Shown: positions 51,094-59,749 of the stretch, in pieces
Layout: every line of letters starts with the position of its first letter
Numbering within the stretch: the first letter of the stretch is position 1
DNA from: Candidatus Anammoximicrobium sp.
GTDB lineage: Bacteria > Planctomycetota > Planctomycetia > Pirellulales > Pirellulaceae
Length of the DNA stretch: 64,000 bases
Direction: 5' to 3'
NCBI GenBank assembly: GCA_012515235.1
Contig: JAAYYU010000148.1
Coordinates: forward strand, 62,001 to 126,000
The notes under the pieces: generated by a model
Seen by the model: the letters and a program-made list of their open reading frames with translations, nothing else
Database searches by the model: none
Told to the model about the DNA's origin: nothing
Position numbers and translations under genes: made by a program

Positions 51094-51591
51094 TTATTTC
51101 CGTCCGCGCATCATTCGGGCCAAACCTCGCTGAACGTCGGCCTTTTTGATCGTTTCGCGTTTGTCGTGCATTTGCTTGCCTCGGCACAGACCGAGCAGGA
51201 CTTTTGCGACGCCGCGTTCGTTGAAGTACAGTTTCAGCGGCACGAGCGTCAGGCCTTTTTCGTGGGCTTGGCCGGCAAACTTGCGAAGTTCGCGGCGGTG
51301 CAGTAGCAGTTTCCGGGGCCTTTTCGGCAGGTGGTTCCAGATTGTGGCCTGGGGGTATTCCGGGATATCGCAGCCGATCAGCCAAACTTCCTGTTCGCGG
51401 ACCCGGCCGTAGGCCTCGTCCAGGGAAATACGACCTGCTCGCAAGCTTTTCACCTCGCTGCCGACCAATTCCAACCCGCACTCAAGCGTATCCAGGACAT
51501 CGAATTTGTGCCGAGCCTTGCGGTTTTCGCAGATGGGACGCACTTCCGGCTTGTCGGACTTCTGGCTGTTCAGGTGCGTTTTCTTGGCCAT
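51094..51591 (-). CDS. smpB: SsrA-binding protein
   Basis: 165 residues. Blocks typical of SmpB: ENRKARHKFDVLDTLECGLE, LVGSEVKSLRAGRISLDEAY, WLIGCDIPEYPQATIWNH, RPRKLLLHRRELRKFAGQ, LTLVPLKLYFNERGVAKVLL and a basic tail KRETIKKADVQRGL. It binds tmRNA and delivers it to stalled ribosomes. ATG with GAGGAACC 8 nt upstream. No ssrA gene is in the window. The gene lies divergent from rpsO-pnp, with a palindrome ACGAGCGCTCGT at 51624-51635 near its start. Confidence 0.97.
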   Translation of the reverse strand: MAKKTHLNSQKSDKPEVRPICENRKARHKFDVLDTLECGLELVGSEVKSLRAGRISLDEAYGRVREQEVWLIGCDIPEYPQATIWNHLPKRPRKLLLHRRELRKFAGQAHEKGLTLVPLKLYFNERGVAKVLLGLCRGKQMHDKRETIKKADVQRGLARMMRGRK

Positions 51592-51671
51592 TTGAGGTTC
51601 CTCGCAGGCCGATATTGTAGTCTACGAGCGCTCGTTTAACGAGGGACTTGGCTCGACGAGTCAATTTGCGG

Positions 51672-51699
51672 TTGCAAAAGAAATCTTCAACGGTACATT
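51672..51699 (+). promoter_or_regulatory. Possible promoter of rpsO-pnp
   Basis: TTGCAA (51672-51677) and TACATT (51694-51699) are 16 nt apart. The start codon of rpsO lies 146 nt downstream, leaving a leader long enough for the pseudoknot-type autoregulation known in other bacteria, though no such fold could be confirmed here. Confidence 0.3.
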
Positions 51700-51845
51700 T
51701 ATTCCCTGATTGTGTGTGTTTGTGTCAAAAGTAGGATTCGCTGCAACTGGCTTTTGGGGCTGGTTGCGGCACGATGGAGGGATTGTGTAGGGACGAGGTC
51801 GAGCCAAGGCAGGGCTCGTCACGGCCGAGGGAAACACAAGAGCCT

Positions 51846-52115
51846 ATGACGATCACCAGAGAGCGGAAGCAAGAGTTGGTGCGGGATTTCAGACGCGACG
51901 ATCGCGATACTGGCTCGCCGGAAGTGCAGGTTGCCATTCTGACCACGCGAATCAACGCCCTGACCGAGCATTTGCGGGTGCACAAGAAGGATTACGCCAC
52001 GCGGCGCGGGTTGCTGGCGATGGTCAGTCGCCGTCGCCGATTGCTGGACTACCTGCGGCGAGTCGACGCGAAGTGCTACCTCGACATCATCGGACGGCTC
52101 GGCATCCGCAAGTAG
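51846..52115 (+). CDS. rpsO: 30S ribosomal protein S15
   Basis: 89 residues, the family length. [20 protein letters not shown], then [20 protein letters not shown], the S15 signature, and [25 protein letters not shown]. It binds the central domain of 16S rRNA. Followed by pnp after 198 nt, the classic rpsO-pnp arrangement. The ATG lies after AAGAG; a stronger GAGGGA is further upstream. Confidence 0.97.
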   Translation: MTITRERKQELVRDFRRDDRDTGSPEVQVAILTTRINALTEHLRVHKKDYATRRGLLAMVSRRRRLLDYLRRVDAKCYLDIIGRLGIRK

Positions 52116-52313
52116 CGTCCATGGGCGTCAGGCGGTCGGGCGGGGATGGCCGGGCGGGGATGGCCAGCGTTCCGCCAAGTGCCTTCGCGGGGAGTTCTCG
52201 CGGCGGTTTGTCGTTGTTGGCGCGGTTTCCGCACACTGGACCATTCCCCCTGCGCGCTCGCGTATCTCGTCTTTACAGTCCTCCGTCGGGTGAACAACAG
52301 CAGGGACCAGAAA

Positions 52314-54551
52314 GTGAAAGTTAGTGTAGAAAAACAGTTTGGAGAATTTTCGCTCGTATTCGAAACTGGAGAACTTGCGAAGCAGGCATCTGCCGCAGTG
52401 GTCTCGCGTTATGGTGACACGACGGTCTTGAACGCCGTCACCAGCGAACCCTTCGATTCCGATCAGGATTTCTTTCCGCTGACGTGTGACTATCGAGAGC
52501 GCACCGCAGCGGCCGGCAAGTTTCCGGGCGGCTTCATCAAGCGGGAAGGCCGCCCGACGATGAAGGAAACCCTGACCTCACGGCTGATCGACCGCCCGAT
52601 CCGTCCCCTGTTTCCGGAGGGGCTTCGCCAGGAGGTCCAGTGTCAGTGCATCGTGTTTTCCAGCGACCGCCAGCATGACAGCGACGTGGTGGCGATGAAC
52701 GGCGTGGCGGCGGCGTTGTTTATTTCGCCGCTGCCGATCACCGCACCGGTCGGCGCCGTCCGGGTGGGGCGCGTGGACGGCCAGTTTATTGCCTTCCCAG
52801 GGCGCGAACAGTTGGACGAGAGCGACCTGGACTTGATCGTGGCCGGCACCGAACAGGCCGTCACGATGATCGAAGGCTTCGCGCGTGAAATGCCCGAAGA
52901 CGAAATGCTGGCAGCGATCAACTTCGCGCACGGCGTCATTCGCGAAATCTGTGCCCTGCAACGCGAGTTGTACGACAAGGTGGGTGTGACGAAGATGCCG
53001 TTCCAGGCCCCGCCGCCCGACCCGGTGTACCAGCAGTTGCGCGAGAAATACTACGACGAATTGCGGGCCGTCAAGCAGACCGCGGGCAAGCAGGCGCGCA
53101 GCGAAGCGGTGTCGGCGTTGAAGCAGCGGGCTCAGGCGGAGATGATTCCCGATGCGGCGGCCGAGGGCGCGATCGCTTCGGCGGCGTTTTCGCGGGCCTG
53201 GCACGAACTGGAATCCTGCCTCGTTCGCGATTTGATCCTGGCCGGCACGCGGGCGGACGGCCGCGACCTGAAGACGCTGCGGCAGATCGACTGCAAGGTG
53301 GATGTGCTGCCCCGGACGCACGGTTCGGCGCTGTTTCAACGCGGCGAAACCCAAGCCATGGTCACGATCACGCTGGGCACGCCCCGCGACGAACAGCGGG
53401 TCGAGGATTTGCTCGACGAATACTCCAAAAAGTTTATGCTCGACTACAACTTTCCGCCGTTTTCCGTGGGCGAGTGCCGGCCGATCCGCGGACCCGGCCG
53501 GCGGGAGATCGGCCACGGAGCGTTGGCCGAACGCAGCATCAAGCCGGTGCTGCCGGCTCCGGAGGATTTTCCCTATACGATCCGTGTGATCTCCGACATT
53601 CTGGAGTCCAACGGTTCGTCGTCGATGGCTTCGGTCTGCGGGGCGACGCTCGGCCTGATGGCCGCCGGCGTTCCCATCAGCAACCCGGTGGCCGGGATTT
53701 CGGTCGGCCTGGTCAAGGAATCCGACGAGCAATGGGTCCTGTTGACCGACATCATCGGCGACGAGGACCATTTCGGCGACATGGACTTCAAGATCGCCGG
53801 CACCCAGAACGGCATCACGGGCATTCAATTGGACCTGAAGATCGCCGGCATCAGCGAAGAGATCATCCGCGCCGCGATGGCCCAGTCTCGGGAAACACGG
53901 ATCGAGATTCTCCGCAAGATGTTGACGGCCATTTCGCGTCCCCGCATCGAGTTGTCACCGTTTGCCCCCCGCCTGATCCGGTTGAAGATCGATCCCGAAA
54001 AGATCGGCGCCTTGATCGGTCCGGGCGGCAAGAACATTCGCATGATCCAGGAGACGACGGGCACCATCATCGAGGTCGAAGACGACGGCACCGTGATCGT
54101 GGCCAGCAACGACGCCGACGCCTCTAAGGCCGCGGTGGCGCAGGTCGAGGCTTGCACGGCGACGGTTCAAATCGGCCGCATCTACGACGGGCGGGTGATC
54201 AGCATCAAGGACTTTGGCGCTTTCGTCGAAATCCTGCCGGGCCGCGACGGGTTGTGCCACATCAGCGAACTGTCCGACGGCTTCGTGAGCCGCGTGTCGG
54301 ACATTTGCGCGATCGGCGACGACATGAAGGTGCTGGTGATCGACATCGACGAGCACGATCGCGTCAAACTCAGCCGCCGCCGCGCGTTGGAGGAACTGGG
54401 GCTCAAGGACGAATTGGCCAAGCCGGCTGGCGAGGGCGGCGAAGGACCGGATCGGGATCGAGATCGCGACCACGATCGGGACCGGGACCGCGATCATGAC
54501 CGGGACCGCGGCCGGGCGCGGCGTTCCGGAGGCGGACGGCCGCGTCGCTAA
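52314..54551 (+). CDS. pnp: Polyribonucleotide nucleotidyltransferase
   Basis: 745 residues from GTG 52314 (MKVSVEKQFGEFSLVFETGE). First RNase PH domain, an alpha-helical linker, second RNase PH domain with FPPFSVGECRPIRGPGRREI and LTDIIGDEDHFGDMDFKIAG (catalytic acidic residues kept), KH domain IGALIGPGGKNIRMIQ at about 563 and S1 domain (GRIYDGRVISIKDFGAFVEI) at about 620-690. It degrades RNA 3'-5' by phosphorolysis. The tail from about 700 is low complexity, with alternating Arg-Asp/His-Asp pairs ending in GRARRSGGGRPRR. The upstream in-frame part to 52146 looks non-coding. Confidence 0.97.
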   Translation: MKVSVEKQFGEFSLVFETGELAKQASAAVVSRYGDTTVLNAVTSEPFDSDQDFFPLTCDYRERTAAAGKFPGGFIKREGRPTMKETLTSRLIDRPIRPLFPEGLRQEVQCQCIVFSSDRQHDSDVVAMNGVAAALFISPLPITAPVGAVRVGRVDGQFIAFPGREQLDESDLDLIVAGTEQAVTMIEGFAREMPEDEMLAAINFAHGVIREICALQRELYDKVGVTKMPFQAPPPDPVYQQLREKYYDELRAVKQTAGKQARSEAVSALKQRAQAEMIPDAAAEGAIASAAFSRAWHELESCLVRDLILAGTRADGRDLKTLRQIDCKVDVLPRTHGSALFQRGETQAMVTITLGTPRDEQRVEDLLDEYSKKFMLDYNFPPFSVGECRPIRGPGRREIGHGALAERSIKPVLPAPEDFPYTIRVISDILESNGSSSMASVCGATLGLMAAGVPISNPVAGISVGLVKESDEQWVLLTDIIGDEDHFGDMDFKIAGTQNGITGIQLDLKIAGISEEIIRAAMAQSRETRIEILRKMLTAISRPRIELSPFAPRLIRLKIDPEKIGALIGPGGKNIRMIQETTGTIIEVEDDGTVIVASNDADASKAAVAQVEACTATVQIGRIYDGRVISIKDFGAFVEILPGRDGLCHISELSDGFVSRVSDICAIGDDMKVLVIDIDEHDRVKLSRRRALEELGLKDELAKPAGEGGEGPDRDRDRDHDRDRDRDHDRDRGRARRSGGGRPRR

Positions 54552-54573
54552 GCCTGCTAACGCTCGCAACTCC

Positions 54574-54606
54574 AGCAGCCCGGCTTGGGAAGAAAGCCGG
54601 GCTGCT
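54574..54606. terminator. Strong 13-bp hairpin after pnp
   Basis: AGCAGCCCGGCTT (54574-54586) and AAGCCGGGCTGCT (54594-54606) pair perfectly around a 7-nt loop, 23 nt after the pnp stop. No U tract follows, so termination or 3'-end protection are both possible. Confidence 0.6.
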
Positions 54607-54691
54607 GAGGATTCTCGCCACAGGGCCGTCCGCCGTCGCAAACCAATCGGACGGCTTGGCCGTCTCTGCTCCAAATCGGAGTCTCGCACGG

Positions 54692-55111
54692 GTGACAGTT
54701 TTTCAAGAGCGATTCTCGGTCGCGACCAACGGTCATCGCGACTTGCACGACATCACGGAGCAAGTGGCCGTTATCGTGCGCCGCAGCGGCGTGCGCATTG
54801 GCCTGGTGCATGTGTTCAATGTCGGCAGCACGGCCGCGGTGGGCGCGATCGAGTTTGAGCCCGGATTGCAGCAGGACCTGCCGGAATTGCTGGACCGCTT
54901 GATCCCGCCCAGTCGCAGCTACGGCCACGAGCAGGCTTGGCACGACGGCAACGGCCATTCGCACCTGCAAGCGACGCTGCTGGGGCCCTCGCTCACGGTC
55001 CCCCTGGCCGACGGCCAACTGGTGCTGGGGACGTGGCAGCAGTTGTTTCACGTCGAGTGCGATATCAAGCCGCGGCGGCGCGAGATCGTCGTGACGGTCC
55101 TCGGCCAGTGA
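54692..55111 (+). CDS. YjbQ/UPF0047-family protein
   Basis: 139 residues from GTG 54692; a TTG further upstream (54656) would add 12 residues that do not fit the family. Seen: VFQERFSVATNGHRDLHDIT, GLVHVFNVGSTAAVGAIEFE, HGNGHSHL-type conserved WHDGNGHSHLQATLLGPSL and PLADGQLVLGTWQQLFHVEC. This is a secondary thiamine-phosphate-synthase-like fold; several members have weak ThiE-like activity and some lie near thiamine genes. The physiological role is not known. It is close downstream of pnp but follows a hairpin. Confidence 0.88.
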   Translation: MTVFQERFSVATNGHRDLHDITEQVAVIVRRSGVRIGLVHVFNVGSTAAVGAIEFEPGLQQDLPELLDRLIPPSRSYGHEQAWHDGNGHSHLQATLLGPSLTVPLADGQLVLGTWQQLFHVECDIKPRRREIVVTVLGQ

Positions 55112-55140
55112 GTCCGGCGCTGCGGCTCTTGGCGACTCGC

Positions 55141-56187
55141 TCAATCTCTTTTGGCGGGAACCGCGAAATCGCCTCGGGGGTCGCGCCACACGCTGTGGAT
55201 GTGGCAGGCGGCATTGCCGGCCGAGTCCGACTGGGTGTTCGCGAATTCGATCAGAAACGTGGGACCCTGGATTCGATAGTAGTGGCCAAGGCCGGGCCGA
55301 TCCGCGCCGGCCCAGGCAAAATACACCTTGTCGTAGCCGGCTTCGGCGATCTCGCGCCAGCGGGTCGATGCCAGGTCGGCCGGCAAGTTGCCCGTGTACA
55401 CGGCGATCAACTCCTGGAGCAACTGCTGCTGCGCGTCGTTCATCGCAGTCGTCGCGAGTCCGTCGGGGGAATAGGCGGGCGGCTGCGGCTGGCCCGCCGC
55501 TCGAAGATCGCGCGGCGCCTTGGCGTCCAGGAGCGCCGCCTTCCGCTGCGGCTCGTCCAGCGATTCCCACAACCGGAACGCTAGCAGTTCTTCCTCCGCC
55601 AGCACGCGCGTGCCCTCGGCTACGCTGCCGGGCATCCCTTTGCGGACTACGGTGGGATTGGCGGCAAGGAACAGGGGCGTCGACGCGATGACGCGGCCGT
55701 TGTCGATGACAAAGTTCAGGGACAGGTGATGCCCTTCGATGCTCAGCCCCCAGCGGCCCACTTCGCTGGGCTCGCCGAATAGCGTGAAGTAGTAACGGTC
55801 CGGATCGCGGATCGCCCTGCCGCCACGGACCTTCTCCAGTTCGCCGATCGTTTCTTCCAGGGCCATGACCAGCACCGCTTTGTCGTAACCGGTCTGGCTC
55901 AGCACGCTTCGCAGCAGGGCCAACGCGGCTTGCCGTTGCGTGTCGCTCATCTGTTTGAGCTGCAGGCCCTTCCGCTGGGCCTTGGGGATGACGTGCCAAT
56001 CGACGCGTTGCGGTGACGCGGGCGGCAAGACCGTGATCGCCTTTTCGTCGTCCGACAGCGTGGTCACGAAGGCTTTCGCAGTCTGAACGACACGCAAGCC
56101 GGTCGCCGTCTCTTGCAGAAAGGACCAGCCGGTTGCGACCGATAGCATTGCTGCCACGGCGACGAGATATGTCAAGTTCCGTCTCAT
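55141..56187 (-). CDS. Exported DUF3500 protein
   Basis: 348 residues. Signal peptide-like start (LTYLVAVAAMLSVATGWSFL). Conserved sections of DUF3500: FVTTLSDDEKAITVLPPASP, WHVIPKAQRKGLQLKQMSD, RYYFTLFGEP, WGLSIEGHHLSLNFVIDNG and YYRIQGPTFLIEFANTQSDS-AGNAACHIHSVWRD. The two conserved His-rich segments (EGHHLSLN, HIHSVWRD) may bind metal. The function of DUF3500 is unknown. A strong site AGGAGGTG stands 8 nt before the ATG. Convergent with the YjbQ-family gene (gap of 29 nt). The 292 nt upstream to 56479 show no gene. Confidence 0.87.
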   Translation of the reverse strand: MRRNLTYLVAVAAMLSVATGWSFLQETATGLRVVQTAKAFVTTLSDDEKAITVLPPASPQRVDWHVIPKAQRKGLQLKQMSDTQRQAALALLRSVLSQTGYDKAVLVMALEETIGELEKVRGGRAIRDPDRYYFTLFGEPSEVGRWGLSIEGHHLSLNFVIDNGRVIASTPLFLAANPTVVRKGMPGSVAEGTRVLAEEELLAFRLWESLDEPQRKAALLDAKAPRDLRAAGQPQPPAYSPDGLATTAMNDAQQQLLQELIAVYTGNLPADLASTRWREIAEAGYDKVYFAWAGADRPGLGHYYRIQGPTFLIEFANTQSDSAGNAACHIHSVWRDPRGDFAVPAKRD

Positions 56188-56479
56188 GCGTCAACACCTC
56201 CTGTAACGCGCGCGCCTGTCTGTGGGTTGGAGGATAACCGATCAGAGACGGAGCTGGCTAGAGGGTCGTGCCCCGGATTAGCAGATTTAGGTCAAAAGCG
56301 GCGCGCCCGACGGAGGCCCCAAGTCGTGAGCGGTGAACGGTGCCAGCTGTTCTCGCGTACTTCGCCTTCGCGTCTTTCCGTAGCCTGCCGTTTGGAACGT
56401 GACGGCTCCGGGCGCATCGAACTGACGGACGCGGGAAACGCCGCGGCTGGTGTGCGTTGCGGGACCGGTTGCTGGAGTC

Positions 56480-57523
56480 TCAGGAACGCAAGGCCTGATT
56501 CAACCGGTGCAGTTGTTCCACCGACGCCTCGGCCATCGTCCCATCCTGGAAAATTCCCACATTGAACGTCATCGGAGCCCTGTGCTGGTTACAGGTGCGG
56601 ACGTAGCGGAGGATTTGTCCGTCGGCATACAGCGGTGGCTGGATGGGCGTGTCGAGCCGGGTCTGGACCCAGCGGCGATCCTCCAGACACGTCCAGCCAA
56701 ACCACTGGAGGCCGTTGTTCAAGTAGCGGGCTTGGGCCGGGGTGTCGAGGTTGACCAATTCCCCGGCCCAATAGTCCTGGTGGGTCGTGTACAGGAACGT
56801 CTGGTTCACTCCGGCGTTGTAGGTCACCAGCCGGGCCGGATGTCCGGCCTTGGCCGCCACCGTAAATCGCTCCCAGGGAAACTGGAATCCGGCCATGTCC
56901 GTCGTCACGCTGTTGTGCGGGCCGCGGGGATCGAGCGAGTACGGACTGTCGAACCACCAGGCTTTGATTCTGTCCCGGTAGCGGTCCCCCATGTACGAAA
57001 CGATCTCCATCAGGTTGTTGGCAAAACGGTGCTTCTGGGGCGCGTGGTAGCCGACCGCCTGTTCCCAGGCCGCATCCTGCTGGCCGTTGCAGGAGTGATT
57101 GTAATAGACCAGCAGGGACTTCTGCCTGGCGGCCAGGGCCCCGGCCATTTCCCCGATCAGATCGCGTTCGCAGGTGCGGCCCGGCAGAATCTTGTCCAGC
57201 ACGGGATTCGGGGCGGGCAGCCTTTGCAGGGCATGCGCCGAAGTGAACAGCACGTACTCGGCCCCGGCATGCTCGACGGCCGCGATGAAACCGTCGAGGT
57301 CGAAGTCCGCCACGGCTTTTTGAAACGGCTTCGGCGGGCCACTGCGGGGGGCCGTCTGGGCCGTCCAGTGGATGCCGATGCCGAAGCGGCACTCGGCCAG
57401 CCAGTCGGTATTGGCTCGGACGTAGGCGAGTGGCTTCTCTGCGCCAACCAGTCGGCTGGCTGGCCGCAGCACGGCAGAACTGAACGCGATGCCCACGAAT
57501 TGACGTCGAGTTGTCTGGACCAT
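56480..57523 (-). CDS. Tat-exported GH29-like alpha-L-fucosidase-like protein
   Basis: 347 residues. Twin-arginine start TTRRQFVGIAFSSAVLRP. Barrel segments: LAECRFGIGIHWT, GFIAAVEHAGAEYVLFTSAH, LVYYNHSCNGQQDAAW and the sequence IKAWWFDSPYSLDPRG, where the Asp after WWF sits in the place of the GH29 nucleophile. It is shorter than many fucosidases and lacks the C-terminal beta domain. The rest (WTCLEDRRWVQTRLDTPIQP) fits a barrel end. GGAGAAAG stands before the ATG. It would cleave terminal deoxy sugars from glycans outside the cytoplasm. It faces the sialidase-like gene divergently across 99 nt. Confidence 0.78.
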   Translation of the reverse strand: MVQTTRRQFVGIAFSSAVLRPASRLVGAEKPLAYVRANTDWLAECRFGIGIHWTAQTAPRSGPPKPFQKAVADFDLDGFIAAVEHAGAEYVLFTSAHALQRLPAPNPVLDKILPGRTCERDLIGEMAGALAARQKSLLVYYNHSCNGQQDAAWEQAVGYHAPQKHRFANNLMEIVSYMGDRYRDRIKAWWFDSPYSLDPRGPHNSVTTDMAGFQFPWERFTVAAKAGHPARLVTYNAGVNQTFLYTTHQDYWAGELVNLDTPAQARYLNNGLQWFGWTCLEDRRWVQTRLDTPIQPPLYADGQILRYVRTCNQHRAPMTFNVGIFQDGTMAEASVEQLHRLNQALRS

Positions 57524-57622
57524 GGCAACTTTCTCCGGTTCGGTGTTCCTGCGATGCGGGCGAGTTTACAATATCGGCGCGTGGCTGGAAATGCACGAGG
57601 CGAGGCCGAGGTTGCCTGAACC

Positions 57623-58756
57623 ATGCTCAGACTGGTTGTCGTCACCGGCGTGTTCTTCAACTTTCTGCTGCTCCTGGCGGCCGATGAACACCAGGCCGAC
57701 GATACTGCCGTCACGGCGGTCACCTGGGAGAAAGACTTCCGGCCGCTCTACGCAGAGTCGGCCTACTATCCCCGCGCCACGGCGTTGTCGGACGGCAGAA
57801 CGCTGGTCGCCTTGGCGCACCCGACGCCAACCGGAAAGGCCATCGCCTGTCTCTTCAGCAGTGACGGCGGCAAGACGTGGACCAATTATCGGCGCATTTC
57901 CGAGCATCCCAGGCCGGTGGATCTCGACAACGCTTTTCCCCTGCAACTGGCGGACGGAACTGTGTTGGTCGCCTACCGTCGTCATGACCGCCCGCGTCAC
58001 GTCTTCCGCCTCGAAGTCTCGTCAAGCCGGGACGGGGAATCGTGGGCGGTCCGGTCCACCATCGTCACGGGGACAGAGGGCATCTGGGAACCGTTCCTGC
58101 TGGCGTTGTCCGAGGGGGTGGTTCAGGCGTACTACGCCAGCGAAGAGGGTTGCCACCCGGACCAGCGGATCGAGGTGCGGACGTCGGTGGACGGCGGCAA
58201 GTCGTGGGGGACGCCGGTGACGGTCGCCGAGAAGAAGGGCTCCAGGGATGGAATGCCGGGTGTGGTTCGACTCGACGACCAGGAATTGTTGGCAGTCTTC
58301 GAGGCGCAGGACCTGCCTCCGTTTCGGTTCGTGATCCGGGGCGTGCGCTCCCCTGACCTGGGCCGAACCTGGTCAGCCATGCGACAGTTGGTCTATCGCC
58401 CCCAGCACGCCGTCGCGGCCCCCTGGTCGGCAGGCGCACCTTCGATCATCCGGCTGCGGGATGGTCGGCTAATGGTCTCGTTTCAGAGCGACGAGAAGAA
58501 CGCCTTCGTTGCCGGTGATCGGCGTAGAGATCCGGCGCAGCGGACCTACAACTACCTGCGGCACACGCATTTCGCCTGCGTCACCAGTCTCGATCAGGGC
58601 AGATCGTGGACGGCTCCGGTTCCGCTTCTCGGCGGCCCGGACGATCCTGCGAACTGGAACGCCCTGTACGTTGTCCCCGACGGCGCCGTTTTCGCCCTGT
58701 CGAATTACCGTGGCAAGATCTGGATCAACGCCGGCGCCAGCCACACCAGCAGGTGA
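57623..58756 (+). CDS. Second exported sialidase-like (BNR) protein
   Basis: 377 residues. Signal peptide (LVVVTGVFFNFLLLLAAD). Propeller repeats with Asp boxes: SSDGGKTWTNYR, SSRDGESWAVRS, SVDGGKSWGTPV, SPDLGRTWSAMR and SLDQGRSWTAPV. An early YYPRATALSDGRTLVAL resembles the arginine-bearing first blade of sialidases. No catalytic triad can be confirmed without alignment. The C-terminus ends NAGASHTSR and its last 52 nt overlap a minus-strand small ORF. It stands next to the fucosidase-like gene, divergent, so both may act on the same glycan. Confidence 0.82.
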   Translation: MLRLVVVTGVFFNFLLLLAADEHQADDTAVTAVTWEKDFRPLYAESAYYPRATALSDGRTLVALAHPTPTGKAIACLFSSDGGKTWTNYRRISEHPRPVDLDNAFPLQLADGTVLVAYRRHDRPRHVFRLEVSSSRDGESWAVRSTIVTGTEGIWEPFLLALSEGVVQAYYASEEGCHPDQRIEVRTSVDGGKSWGTPVTVAEKKGSRDGMPGVVRLDDQELLAVFEAQDLPPFRFVIRGVRSPDLGRTWSAMRQLVYRPQHAVAAPWSAGAPSIIRLRDGRLMVSFQSDEKNAFVAGDRRRDPAQRTYNYLRHTHFACVTSLDQGRSWTAPVPLLGGPDDPANWNALYVVPDGAVFALSNYRGKIWINAGASHTSR

Positions 58757-58941
58757 CGGGCCTTCGTCCGTGTGGTGAGCCAGATGCCCACCGCAGCCAG
58801 GAGGAACGGAAGGGTTTCTGCGCCCAGCCAGCGGACCGTGCCGGGGGTAGCGGCCAAGGACGACACGACGAGCAGCAGAGTCCGCAGCGTGAACGGGACG
58901 GGCCGCCTGGTTTCCGGCGTCTTGACTCCGTTCGCAGGCAT
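58705..58941 (-). CDS. Small membrane protein
   Basis: 78 residues from ATG 58941. Two or three hydrophobic segments (TLRTLLLVVSSLAATPG, LPFLLAAVGIWLT, LLVWLAPALIQILP). It lies 22 nt after the acetyltransferase gene on the same strand, with GGAGGG upstream, which supports a real gene. It overlaps the 3' end of the sialidase-like gene on the other strand. Function unknown; possibly a hydrophobic accessory protein. Confidence 0.45.
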   Translation of the reverse strand: MPANGVKTPETRRPVPFTLRTLLLVVSSLAATPGTVRWLGAETLPFLLAAVGIWLTTRTKARHLLVWLAPALIQILPR

Positions 58942-58963
58942 CGCCGCTTGACCCTCCGCCTTG

Positions 58964-59533
58964 TCAGCCCGTCGAAAGCGCTCTTGCCGTGGCCCGTTCG
59001 TCGCCGTGGTGAACCGCCAACTCAAACCGCATCGAACCTTCGTCGGTTCCCGCCCCGCAGCGCACAAAGCCGCTCTTTTCCAGCACCCGGATCGACGCCG
59101 CAAGGTCAGGGAACGTGTCGGCGACCACCCTTCGCAGACGAGGATGGGATTTGCCCCATTCCAGGAAACCGTGCAGGGCCTCCGTGGCGTAGCCCTTGCC
59201 GTGGAACTGGTCGAGCAGCGAGTAGCCGATCACGATGGTCCCCGTGTCGTCCGGCAAACCACAGGCGCCGATCGCCCCGATCAGTGTTCTTCCTCCGGCG
59301 CCGTCACGAAGCAGAATGTACCAAGCCGTCCAGCCGACCGCTTCCGAGTTCTCGCTGACGATGCGGAGAAAGACTTGTCGGGCATCCCGGTCATACAATG
59401 GAGTGGGCCAGTTGCCCGGAACGTCGGCCTGCAAGGATTGGGCGAGTTGCCGCAGATCGTCTTCGGCTTGAAGCAGTTCCGCGGTGGCGGCGATCAACTC
59501 CAGTCGTTCCAGCCGGATCGTGAGGTTCGGCAT
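58964..59533 (-). CDS. GNAT-family N-acetyltransferase (RimJ/RimL type)
   Basis: 189 residues from ATG 59533 with GGAGAC 6 nt upstream. Seen: IGAIGACGLPDDTGTIVIGY and SLLDQFHGKGYATEALHGFL, in which QFHGKGYATEAL is the acetyl-CoA-binding Q/RxxGxG/A motif, then VVADTFPDLAASIRVLEKSG-FVRCG, the usual C-terminal motif. It transfers an acetyl group from acetyl-CoA to an amine, possibly a small molecule or protein N-terminus. Followed by the small membrane protein in the same transcript. Confidence 0.9.
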   Translation of the reverse strand: MPNLTIRLERLELIAATAELLQAEDDLRQLAQSLQADVPGNWPTPLYDRDARQVFLRIVSENSEAVGWTAWYILLRDGAGGRTLIGAIGACGLPDDTGTIVIGYSLLDQFHGKGYATEALHGFLEWGKSHPRLRRVVADTFPDLAASIRVLEKSGFVRCGAGTDEGSMRFELAVHHGDERATARALSTG

Positions 59534-59749
59534 GATTGTCTCCATGAACGCGAATCCCGTGTTCCCTGTTCCTCGCTGGCGATAACCAACCCGATCCCTA
59601 ACGCGGGCTCCCGCCCACAACAAAACATGGTCCGCAGGGACGGTCCTAGAAAAACCACGAATTGCACGAATCAGGACTCGCTTTCACCCCTGTCTTCCTT
59701 CGCGTCCTTCGTGGTTGTCAAATGCGCCCACCTCTTACAAGCTCAGGAC

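Noticed and set aside
51592-51845. tmRNA (ssrA) gene between smpB and rpsO
   Set aside because: No tRNA-like ends or tag ORF ending in the usual Ala-Ala sequence were found; the 254-nt gap is too short and looks like a divergent promoter region.
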